Positions 1-10,470 of a DNA stretch of 64,000 nucleotides are shown here, piece after piece. Where the stretch lies: NCBI GenBank assembly GCA_027563935.2, contig CM050449.1:60764056-60828055 (forward strand), given 5' to 3'. Numbering within the stretch: position 1 is the first letter of the stretch; every line of letters begins with the position of its first letter. The notes under the pieces were generated by a model. It was not told the origin of the DNA. It was given only the letters and a program-made list of their open reading frames with translations, and searched no databases. A program made the translations under genes and the position numbers. This stretch comes from Costus lasius (Eukaryota > Streptophyta > Magnoliopsida > Zingiberales > Costaceae).

Positions 1-1257
1 CCATGTTCAAGTCTATTCGGATCATTCTCGCAATAGCAGCATATTATGATTATGAGATCTGGCAGATGGATGTGAAGACCGCTTTCCTTAATGGAAATCT
101 GGATCAGGATGTGTATATGACACAACCTGAAGGTTTCACTAATCCATCAGATCGTCATAAAGTATGCAAGTTAAAGAAGTCCATTTATGGACTTAAGCAA
201 GCATCAAGAAGCTGGAATATTCATTTTGATGAATCAATCTGTGAATTTGGTTTCATCAAGAATGAAGATGACCCGTGTGTATATAAGAGGTTTAGTGGGA
301 GCGTGATTACTTTTCTAGTCCTCTACGTCGATGATATCTTGATCATTGGAAACGATATTCCTGAAATGCATGCGGTTAAGGCATGGTTAAGGAAATGTTT
401 CCAGATGAAAGATTTGGGAGAAGCAGCCTATGTCTTAGGTGTGAAGATCTACAGAGATAGATCTAAGAGGCTTCTCGGGCTGTGCCAGAGTACTTACATC
501 GATAAAGTCCTGGAGAGATTCCATTTAGAGAATTCTAAAAGAGGATATCTTCCAGTCAGACATGGTCTGAATCTTTCGAAGAGTCAGTGTCCGCAAACAC
601 AGACTGAGAAAGATGAAATGGACAAAACGCCTTATGCTTCGGCTATTGGGTCCATTATGTATGCGATGTTGTGTACTCGCCCAGACGTCGCTTACGGGTT
701 AAGCGTAACCAGTCGATTCCAAAGTAATCTAGGTCAGGCACACAGGATTGCAGTCAAGAACATTTTAAAATATCTGCGGAGGACCAAAGATATGTTCTTG
801 GTGTATGGTGGTCAGGAAGAACTCAGTATTGAAGGATATAATGACGCTTCGTTCCAGTCTGACCAGGATGATTTCCGATCGCAATCAGGCTATGTTTTTA
901 GCTTGAATGGAGGTGTGGTGGTGTGGAAAAGTTTCAAACAATCTATTGTTGCTGATTCTACAACAGAAGCCGAGTATGTTGCAGCCTCAGAAGCATCTAA
1001 GGAGGCAGTGTGGATTCGTAAGTTCATTCAGGAACTTGGTGTTGTTCCTTCGAGTGCTGATCCTTTGGTTATCTTCTATGATAACATTGGAGCAATCGCA
1101 CAAGCAAAGGAACCACGGTCGCACCAGAAGTCTAAGCACATACAGAGACGGTTTCACTTGATCTGGGAGATCATTGATCGTGGCGAGATCAAAGTTTGCA
1201 AGGTTCATACAGATGACAATCTGGCAGACCCGCTTACTATGCCTCTGGCGCAGCAGA
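1..1257 (+). CDS. pol: A1 polyprotein, reverse transcriptase to RNase H part (partial, split)
   Basis: The frame is already open at the window edge; the ATG at 3-5 is internal Met, not a start. Near its N-terminus it shows the RT motif MDVKTAFLNG, then SIYGLKQASRSWN and the catalytic YVDDIL around 328-345. The RNase H part has DASFQSD, TEAEYVA (catalytic Glu kept) and YDN. The family normally makes one polyprotein with gag, protease, integrase, RT and RNase H in that order; only the last two are visible here. The frame reads on into the A2 LTR by chance and stops at 1289, but the true sequence is interrupted after 1257 by A2 and resumes at 10354. Several residues differ from the sister copies (for example GYNDAS for GYTDAS, DNIGAI for DNTGAI). 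Confidence 0.9.
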
Positions 1258-2955
1258 TGTTGGGGTATGCCCTTAAGGCTAATGTTTGAGGCCTTGGGAT
1301 TCTATCAGCATCATGTATATAAACTCTTATGTTTATAAAGGCAATGGTTGTTATTCAGTATGTTACATTGTCTGCTGCAATAAGTGTGCTTCTGAATAAT
1401 GTCTCAATGCTGTTCAGCTAGGCTGACATGCTGTAATGTCCTTAGTCGAGATATCTTGGTGAACATGAGACAGCCTTGATATGATTGAGACTAATATGTG
1501 TTCTAATCTTATAGGATGGTTCGAGCATGGAATAAGATGTAGACTCATGGGTGCATTGGATGTACTGGACAGACCCTACTAGGATATTCAATTGCTTGTC
1601 ACAATGTGAATAATCCTTGTTTGCATCAAGTGGAACATGTCCTCTGACTTGAGATCACTTGTGTTTCTAAATGATGATTGTCATTGTTTTGAGGTAGTTC
1701 AATATCATTTGAAACATAATGATTATATACTATCTTGGATAATGATCATGAGTCAGGTTAGGGCACTAGTGATAGATATAGGATTGCCGTCTCCTTGTTT
1801 GGAGAGTGATGTTCTGAAGGGGCCCCCCTTGCATGAGATGATTGAGATAGTGTATGGCCATACCCTGATGACTATGTTCATCTGATCTAGTCATGCTCAT
1901 CATATTGGAATAACAAGCTTGACACACTTGTCCAATAAGAACATCCAGTGGCAAAGGAAACATGTATGCCTAGTGAAGTGGATTCACACTTGTGCTGTGG
2001 TTTGGGTGTAGTCTTGGAAGACTTTTTCCTTTATATCGGGTGACAGTGATGTGTTGCTAGATACCCCTCACTGATCGTGATAACGTAAGTTATCGTTACC
2101 GACATTTAAAGGAAACCCTTAGGGTCGCACAATTTGGTGATATGGCTTACGTAAGTCAGATCGTGTGGACTGAATTGTTTTGGTTCAGTTTTAAAGGAGT
2201 TTAAACTCTGATTGTAAGTGAGATCTAATCTGATCATATTTGATTGATTAGGGATTGAGATCGGTAAGCTTCGATCGAGAGAAGTGATGCTAGATCAGTG
2301 AGATCAGAAGCATCAAGAGATCAACGGTTAGATCTTGAACCATTTGGTTCAGAGAGAGATCTAGACCATGGCTTGGGTTGTTTTGGTTTAGTCTTTGAAC
2401 CAAAAGCATTAGACCGAATTCCATTGAACCGGTTCACATATGTGCGAACGGTTGGTTCAAGGTGGAAGCGTTTTAGGGTGGTTTGCTTTGAGTGGGCGAT
2501 AGCTTCATGACTTTCCATATTGGGAAATCATGTAACGCCTCATCTAAGAAAATGCCTCAACGCATGTTGTCTTCTTGCTTGGTCGTCTATCCATTGTGGT
2601 AGAGGTTGGTCTCGATGACAAGAAGGAGAGCTTCATCGCCCTAGCCGAAAAGTGTATTTCCATCTCCTTCATACGACAAGAGCCTTGAAGCCTTGCTAGC
2701 ACAAGGAACACAAGGAGTAGCCATCATCTTCTTGTGTGCGCCACCTTTGGAGGAAAGCCCTTTCGCAATCTTACTTCCAAGGCACCATCCAATCTAATGG
2801 CGTTGGTATGAACTTCCTCTTGATCCATTCAATCATTTGAAGTTGATCATAAGAATATATTACATGCGATTTTGTTGAAACCCTAGCATCCCATGCGAAA
2901 ATGTTATATGCGCCACACTTAGGGTTTCGGCCTCCCCCTTGAAGGGGTCTTTTCA
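1258..2955 (+). repeat. A2 5' LTR
   Basis: It is bounded by TGTTGGGG and TTTTCA and followed two bases later by the primer-binding site. A TATA-like TATATAAA lies at 1316-1323, but whether it is the promoter is uncertain because it is only about 60 bp into the LTR. CCCCTTGAAGGGG (2935-2947) can fold into a hairpin just before the LTR end. The small open frames here are also present in the 3' LTR and are not genes. Confidence 0.93.
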
Positions 2956-4745
2956 ATTGGTATCAAAGCGTAGGTTCTTATATGTTCTTATGATTGCTTT
3001 GTGTGATCCATGTATGCTTGATGCTTAGATCTAAGATTTCTCTTCATGCGATTATACTAGTTGATAGTATGTTCATGTTGCGCATGTATGAGATTTATTT
3101 ATGTTGGCGCTAGTATGATGCTTACATAGTTGCGCATGTTGTTCTTGATGTTTTCACAAAACTTGATGACTTGCGCGTTTACTAGATCTAAGAGGCGCTT
3201 ACTATAAACCCTTAGACGGGTTGATGGGGTTGAAAGCATCATCTAGTATAGATCAAATTAGTCTGATCAGACCATCTGACAGCCTAGATGGATCGACCAG
3301 ATGGCACCTGTGCGCAAGCACGAGGTGGCTATAGGTCGATTGCATCACAGGCGTGTAGCGAGGTCTGGTTGAGACAACCAGTGAACACACATGAGTTAGG
3401 CCCGGGGTCACACCCGCTTGCCAGAACTCATGTTGGCTGTTCAGCCCTTGGCGCATGCATGGTTGACCATTAGGTCAACTCGAGTCAGTTAGGACTTGGT
3501 GCATGCAAGGGCATGGATCTAACTAGATTGATGAGTGGATCCCTATCAATGGACCGTTGTAAGGTTGTAGGGCACATAAGAAAATTAAAATTGGTGCCAA
3601 TGGGTTTTCAAAATTTTATTTTCTTTGTAATGGATCACATGTTGATTGAATGATGCCATGATGCTTGTTTATTTAATCTTATGTGGGTTGCCCTTTTAAT
3701 GTGTGCTGTGCTGGGGCCTGCGAGCCTGGATAAAAGTGTAAATTAATTTTTATTGTGATCTGCGAATCACTGTTTAATTAATTTATAAAATGTTAATTGA
3801 CCTGCGAGTCAAGCTTGTCTAGATAGATTAAAATGTATTTTAATTAGACAAGAGCACAAAAGCACACATCGCAGAGGCGCATTCAGCTGGTGGGTGCACC
3901 TGAGCTGCATTGAGCGCTAGGGCCCTGGGTTGGACCAGATGAGATGCAAAAGACCCAAGAAGAGCAAGTGAAGACTTAAGTTGATTTAAGGTCTTACTTA
4001 GGCTCTATGGGCTTTTACCACATAAGATCCATGCTTTCTTTTATTTTCTAAATACTTAGAATTGCATGAGTTATTTATCTTCTGCTATAGCCATAGGATT
4101 TGCCTGATAGTAAGAAGATAAAAGACCGTTAAAATCCAACGCTAAAATATCAAGCACGTAATGCCTTCTGGCGCGAAACCTCACTGTTCTGACTATCGTT
4201 GGAGCCGTGTTGTACCCACTCAGTGGGCACGTCCATCTATCTTCAGACGGTGTGTGATTTCACCTGTGTGTTACAGAGAAGGGATTTATCGCTTCTCGTT
4301 GCTCAGCATAGCACGTGGTGGTCCAGGGAGTAGGTCAGGTCAGCTTGACCATGTAGGCTACATATGGGGCATATGTTAGCTATATGGAGGCAGCCATCTG
4401 TGGGATCAGAGACTGTGTTGTACCAACTCAGTTGGCACAGTCTGCTGGATTGCCCAGATGAAGGGGAATCGCACGGGTTGGCGATTGGCAGGGACTGCCT
4501 ACCAGAAATTAGTGCTTGTACTCTCTGTGCATCTTATCTCGCCTGAGCGGGACGCGGAGACCAAGTATGAAATCTGGATCCCATCTCACTAAAAGAGTGT
4601 TACTCTTTCGGACTATTTTAATGGATTTTTCAGTCAGATAAAATAGTGAGAAAAAGAATCTTTCTTAAGTCCTAGATTGATTCTAGACATTGATACTGAC
4701 CTTGCTGTTCTTGCATTGTTGTAGATTCCTGCAGCAACGAACACC
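2956..4745 (+). other. A2 primer-binding site and untranslated leader
   Basis: TGGTATCAAAGCG at 2958 is a primer site for initiator Met tRNA with one change from the TGGTATCAGAGC seen in D and E. The remaining 1.8 kb has no convincing gene; its short open frames (for example 4161-4379) are not kept in phase between copies. Two related palindromes lie at 4212-4230 and 4420-4438. The leader lacks the TTCGA hairpin found in D and E. Confidence 0.85.
4212..4438 (+). promoter_or_regulatory. Paired palindromes in the A2 leader, candidate RNA dimerisation or packaging hairpins
   Basis: GTACCCACTCAGTGGGCAC (4212-4230) and GTACCAACTCAGTTGGCAC (4420-4438) are the same motif with a compensatory swap of one base pair (C-G to A-T). 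Both occur in the same order in C (28561-28579, 28770-28788), D (33540-33558, 33749-33767) and E (59907-59925, 60115-60133). The role is inferred from position in the leader and palindromic form. Confidence 0.45.
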
Positions 4746-7700
4746 ATGAGCTTCAATGTGCGATCCCTACTGGAAAGGGAGAAGTTTGCTGGGCCAAACT
4801 TCTCAGACTGGTTCGGACACCTTAAGATCGTTCTTAAGGCTGAGAGGAAACTGTATGTCCTCGAGACGGCTGTGACGCCTCAACCCGCTGCGAACGCCGC
4901 AAGGGCGGTTCATGAAGCCTATGAAAAGCATGTCAATGATAGCATTGATGTCGCTTGCCTGATGCTAGCGTCTATGACGCCACCGCTGCAGCGTCAGCAT
5001 GAGGATATGTCTGCTATAGAAATTATAGCAAACCTCAAGATGTTGTATGCTGCACAGGCGAGGACTGAACGCTATAATTTGACCAAGCTTTTCTTTCAGA
5101 GCAAACTGGCTGAAGGGAGCCCAGTGGGAGCTCACGTGCTCAAGATGATTGGGCACAAGGAGGCTCTGGAGAAACTGGGGCATACCATCAATCAGGAGCT
5201 TGCTGTAGACATTATTCTGCAGTCTCTCCCGCCTTCTTTCGATGCGTTCATTATTAACTTTAATATGAACAAAATCGATTGTACTCCGGCAGAGTTGCTG
5301 AATATGCTCTTGACCACGGAGGAAACTCTGAAGGGAAAGCCTTCAACCTCTGTCTTGATGTTCCCCTCCAGGAACAAGAAGAAGGGGAAGAAGGGCAAGG
5401 CCCCTGTCAAGAACTACAGCAAGGCTCTGAAACAGAAGGTGAAGCGGTTGAAGGACAACAGGTGTTTCCATTGTGGCCAGCTGGGTCACTGGAAAAAGGA
5501 CTGTAAAGCGCTCCAAGGAGACAAGAAGGGAAGCATCACTTCTGGCTCAGGTATATTTGTGACTGAGGTCATGATATCTTCTTCTTCTATTTCATGGGTG
5601 TTGGACACTGCATGTGGAGTTCACATTTGTTCAAATGTACAGGAACTCAAGAGAAGAAGACAGGTGGGACAGCATGAGGTGGACCTACGAGTTGGAAACG
5701 GGGCACGGGTTGCTGCTGTTGCTGTAGGGGATTATTACATCTCATTACCATCTGGCATTGTATTAGAATTAAACAATTGTTACTTTGTACCCAGTATTAC
5801 CAAAAATATTATCTCTATTCCTGCTCTTGTCAGGAAAGGGTTTTCCTTTGAATGCAAGATTTCAAAGTGTTATCTTACTCTTGATAATATTGTTTATGTT
5901 ACTGGTTCAATTAACAATGGGTTATTCATGTTGGACATGGAATGTTCTATACAAAACATTGATAATAAGAAAGCCAAGTATGCTGATGACAGCACCTTGC
6001 TATGGCATAGTCGTTTAGGCCATATTAACAAGAAGCGCATTAAGCGGTTGCATGATCATGGACTGCTGGGATCATTCTCCTATGAGGAGATTGATACATG
6101 CAAAGCTTGTTTAATGGGTAAAATGACGAAGGCTCCTTTTCCTCATAAAGGTCAAAGGGCTTCAGGTTTACTTGACCTTATACACACTGATGTGTGTGGG
6201 CCGTTTAGTAAACATGCCAGAGGTGGCTATTCGTACTTCATTACCTTTACTGATGATTTCAGTAGGTATGGTTATGTCTATCTTATGAGACATAAGAGTG
6301 AATCTTTTGACAAGTTCAAAGAGTTCAAAAATGAAGTACAAAATCAGCTAGGCCGAAATATCAAGGCACTTTGTTCTGATCAAGGTGGAGAATACTTGAG
6401 TCATGCGTTTACTGACTATCTAAAAGAGTGTGGGATTATCTCACAGCTCACTCCGCCAGGAACACCGCAATGGAATGGTGTGTCCGAGAGGAGGAATAGA
6501 ACCTTACTGGATATGGTTCGTTCTATGATGAGTCAGGCTACTCTACCTTACTCCTTTTGGGGTTTTGCACTGGAAACAGCTGCAAAGGTACTAAACCGAG
6601 TGCCATCCAAGGCAGTTTCAAAGACACCATATGAGCTATGGTATGGGAAACAGCCGAGCATGACATTTACAAAGATCTGGGGTTGCGAGGCTTATGTCAA
6701 AAAGCTCGCCTCTGGGAAACTAGAGAGCAGATCTGAGAAATGCATCTTTGTCGGATACCCTAAGGAAACTAAGGGTTATTATTTCTACGATCCCAAAGAG
6801 AACAAAGTGTTTGTTGCTCGGACGGTAGTTTTTCTTGAGAAGGAGTTACTTCTGCAAGAAGCCAGTGGGAGAGAAATAAAGCTGGATGAGAATCCAGAGG
6901 AAGGACAAAGTAGTCAAGCACAGTTGGATGAGCCTGAGCCGGTAGAACAGGTTATTGAACAACCTGAGGCTCAGATATCACGGGAACCGCGAAGATCGGG
7001 AAGGATCCGTCGACAGCCTGAGCGCTATGACGGAGTCTACATCATTGAAAATGATGAACCCCTCACTTATGCGGATGCGGTCAGTGGACTGGAGTCAGCT
7101 AGATGGCTTGAAGCTATGCGAGCCGAAATGGACTCCATGTCAGATAACCAAGTCTGGGATTTGGTTGATCCGCCTCCGGGAGTAATTCCTATAGGCTGTA
7201 AATGGATCTTCAAGAAGAAGATTGACATGGATGGTAACGTGGTTACCTATAAAGGCAGGCTAGTTGCGAAAGATTTCAAACAAATCTACGGGATAGATTA
7301 TGATGAAACTTTCTCTCCTGTAGCCATGTTTAAGTCTATTCGGATTCTTTTCGCGATAGCAGCATATTACGATTATGAGATCTGGCAGATGGATGTGAAG
7401 ACCGCTTTCCTTAATGGAAAATTGGATGAGGATGTGTATATGACACAACCTGAAGGTTTCACTAATCCATCAGATCGTCATAAAATATGCAAGTTAAAGA
7501 AGTCCATTTATGGACTTAAGCAAGCATCTAGAAGCTGGAATATTCGTTTTGATGAATCAATCTCTGAGTTTGGTTTCATCAAGAACGAAGATGACCCGTG
7601 TGTATATAAGAGGTTTAGTGGGAGCGTGATTACTTTCCTAGTCCTCTACGTCGATGATATCTTAATCATTGGAAACGATATTCCTGAACTACATGCTGTT

Positions 7701-8630
7701 AAAGCATGGTTAAGAAAATGTTTCCAGATGAAAGATCTAGGAGAAGCAGCCTATGTATTAGGTGTGAAGATCTACAGGGATAGATCTAAGAGGCTTCTCG
7801 GGCTGTGCCAGAGTACTTACATCGATAAAGTCCTAGAGAGATTCCATTTATAGAATTCTAAAAGGGGACATATTCCAGTCAGACATGGTCTGAATCTTTC
7901 AAAGAGTCAGTGTCCACAAACACAGACTGAGAAAGATGAAATGGACAATACGCCTTATGCTTCGGCTATTGGGTCCATAATGTATGCGATGTTGTGTACT
8001 CGCCCAGACGTCGCTTACGGGTTAAGCGTGACCAGTCGATTCCAAAGTAATCCAGGTCAAGCACACTAGATTGTGGTCAAGAACATTTTAAAATATCTGC
8101 GGAGGACCAAAGATATGTTCTTGATATATGGTGGTCAGGAAGAACTCAGTATTGAAGGATATACTGATGCTTCGTTCCAGTCGGACCAGGATGATTTTCG
8201 ATCGCAATCAGGCTATGTTTTTAGCTTGAATGGTGGAGCAGTGGTGTGGAAAAGTTTCAAACAGTCTACTGTTGCTGATTCCACAACAGAAGCCAAGTAT
8301 GTTGCAGCCTCGGAAGCATCCAAGGAGGCAGTGTGGATTCGTAAGTTCATTCAGGAACTTGGTGTCGTTCCTTCGAGTGCAGATCCTTTGGTTATCTTCT
8401 ATGATAACACTGGAGCAATCGCACAAGCAAAGGAACCACGGTCGCACCAGAAGTCCAAGCACATACAGAGACGGTTTCACTTGATCCGGGAGATCATTGA
8501 TCGTGGCGAGATCAAAATCTGCAAGGTTCATACAGATGACAATCTGGCTGACCCGCTTACCAAGCCTCTGGCACAGCAGAAGCATGAGAAGCACTATAAT
8601 AATATGGGTTTGAGATTTCTCAACCATTAG
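4746..8630 (+). pseudogene. gag-pol: A2 gag-pol polyprotein with two stop codons
   Basis: Start chosen at MSFNVRSLLEREKF, as in the sister copies. In order it shows gag, the zinc knuckle CFHCGQLGHWKKDC (aa 240-253), protease VLDTACG (aa 286), integrase HHCC zinc domain (H near 421, CKAC near 452), integrase core (D near 482, D near 545, E near 581), RT (MDVKTAFLNG near 882, YVDDIL near 968) and RNase H. Codon 1036 is TAG at 7851 where sisters have GAG; codon 1108 is TAG at 8067 where sisters have TGG. The frame is otherwise kept through 1,295 codons with no indel. LVAKDFKQ replaces LVAKGFKQ, CSDQGGEY replaces RSDRGGEY in the integrase core, and EAKYVAA replaces EAEYVAA in RNase H. It cannot make full RT-RNase H. 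Confidence 0.92.
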
Positions 8631-8639
8631 ATTAAGTGC

Positions 8640-8650
8640 AAGTGGGAGAA
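8640..8650 (+). other. A2 polypurine tract
   Basis: AAGTGGGAGAA directly abuts the 3' LTR. Sister elements have a T in the last position. Confidence 0.85.
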
Positions 8651-10348
8651 TGTTGGGGTATGCCCTTAAGGCTAATGTTTGAGGCCTTGGGATTCTATCA
8701 GCATCATGTATATAAACTCTTATGTTTATAAAGGCAAAGGTTGTTATTCAGTATGTTACATTGTCTGCTGCAATAAGTGTGCTTCTGAATAATGTCTCAA
8801 TGCTGTTCAGCTAGGCTGACATGCTGTAATGTCCTTAGTCGAGATATCTTGGTGAACATGAGACAGCCTTGATATGATTGAGACTAATATGTGTTCTAAT
8901 CTTATAGGATGCTTCGAGCATGGAATAAGATGTAGACTCATGGGTGCATTGGATGTACTGGATAGACCCTACTAGGATATTCAATTGCTTGTCACAATGT
9001 GAATAATCCTTGTTTGCATCAAGTGGCACATGTCCTCTGACTTGAGATCACTTGTGTTTCTAAATGATGATTGTCATTGTTTTGAGGTAGTTCAATATCA
9101 TTTGAAACATAATGATTATAGACTATCTTGGATAATGATCATGAGTCAGGTTAGGGCACTAGTGATAGATATAGGATTGCCGTCTCCTTGTTTGGAGAGT
9201 GATGTTCTGAAGGGGCCCCCCTTGCATGAGATGATTGAGATAGTGTATAGCCATACCCTGATGACTATGTTCATCTGATCTAGTCATGCTCATCATATTG
9301 GAATAACAAGCTTGACACACTTGTCCAATAAGAACATCCAGTGGCAAAGGAAACATGTATGCCTAGTGAAGTGGATTCACACTTGTGCTGTGGTTTGGGT
9401 GTAGTCTTGGAAGACTTTTTCCTTTATATTGGGAGACAGTGATGTGTTGCTAGATACCCCTCACTGATCGTGATAACGTAAGTTATCGTTACCGACATTT
9501 AAAGGAAACCCTTAGGGTCGCACAATTTGGTGATATGGCTTACGTAAGTCAGATCGTGTGGACTGAATTGTTTTGGTTCAGTTTTAAAGGAGTTTAAACT
9601 CTGATTGTAAGTGAGATCTGATCTGATCATATTTGATTGATTAGGGATTGAGATCGGTAAGCTTCGATCGAGAGAAGTGATGCTAGATCAGTGAGATCAG
9701 AAGCATCAAGAGATCAACGGTTAGATCTTGAACCATTTGGTTCAGAGAGAGATCTAGACCATGGCTTGGGTTGTTTTGGTTTAGTCTTTGAACCAAAAGC
9801 ATTAGACCGAATTCCATTGAACCGGTTCACATATGTGCGAACGGTTGGTTCAAGGTGGAAGCGTTTTAGGGCGGTTTGCTTTGAGTGGGCGATAGCTTCA
9901 TGACTTTCCATATTGGGAAATCATGTAACGCCTCATCTAAGAAAATGCCTCAACGCATGTTGTCTTCTTGCTTGGTCGTCTATCCATTGTGGTAGAGGTT
10001 GGTCTCGACGACAAGAAGGAGAGCTTCATCGCCCTAGCCGAAAAGTGTATTTCCATCTCCTTCATACGACAAGAGCCTTGAAGCCTTGCTAGCACAAGGA
10101 ACACAAGGAGTAGCCATCATCTTCTTGTGTGCGCCACCTTTGGAGGAAAGCCCTTTCGCAATCTTACTTCCATGGCACCATCCAATCTAATGGCGTTGGT
10201 ATGAACTTCCTCTTGATCCATTCAATCATTTGAAGTTGATCATAAGAATATATTACATGCGATTTTGTTGAAACCCTAGCATCCCATGCGAAAATGTTAT
10301 ATGCGCCACACTTAGGGTTTCGGCCTCCCCCTTGAAGGGGTCTTTTTA
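8651..10348 (+). repeat. A2 3' LTR
   Basis: It is exactly the same length as the 5' copy (1,698 bp). The terminal dinucleotide is TA instead of CA, so its boundary is set by length and by the GCAGA duplication that follows. The change from CA most likely arose after insertion, because integrase needs the CA end. Confidence 0.9.
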
Positions 10349-10353
10349 GCAGA

Positions 10354-10403
10354 AGCATGAGAAGCACTGTAATAATATGGGTTTGAGATTTCTCAACAAT
10401 TAG
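10354..10403 (+). CDS. pol: A1 polyprotein, last 16 codons after the A2 insertion
   Basis: After the second GCAGA copy (10349-10353) the sequence continues the A1 frame. The 1,255 coding bases from 3 to 1257 plus these 50 make 435 codons, including the TAG at 10401-10403. The peptide ends in MGLRFLNN, where the sister elements end in MGLRFLNH. The insertion of A2 therefore caused no loss of coding bases in A1. Confidence 0.88.
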
Positions 10404-10423
10404 ATTAAGTGCAAGTGGGAGAT
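10404..10423 (+). other. A1 polypurine tract and LTR junction
   Basis: The purine run AAGTGGGAGA (10413-10422) sits one base before the LTR. It is identical to the tract in elements C and D, and is the expected priming site for plus-strand DNA synthesis. Confidence 0.85.
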
Positions 10424-10470
10424 TGTTGGGGTATGCCCTTATGGCTAATGTTTGAGGCCTTGGGATTATA
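10424..10470 (+). repeat. A1 3' LTR, piece 1 of 3
   Basis: These are the first 47 bases of the LTR (TGTTGGGGTATGCCCTTATGG), cut by gypsy G1. The last five bases, TTATA (10466-10470), are the left copy of the G1 TSD. Confidence 0.9.

Larger units (their letters stand above)
1258..10348 (+). mobile_element. Copia element A2 (Angela/BARE-like), full length, coding-defective
   Basis: The element is 9,091 bp with two 1,698-bp LTRs, flanked by GCAGA at 1253-1257 and 10349-10353. It sits in the extreme 3' coding end of A1. By eye I count about 13 differences between its LTRs (near 0.8 %), so it is older than G1, C and D. The polyprotein has two stop codons. Confidence 0.93.

Noticed and set aside
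1258..1289. Apparent deletion of the A1 polypurine tract, with coding sequence running into an LTR
   Set aside because: The GCAGA duplication and exact continuation at 10349 show an insertion (A2), not a deletion.
4161..4546. Small genes in the copia leader
   Set aside because: Frames differ in length and phase between A2, C, D and E although the DNA is well conserved, which fits structured untranslated RNA better.
1258..10348. Tandem copia array sharing one LTR, made by unequal recombination
   Set aside because: A2 has its own TSD pair, so it is a nested insertion.
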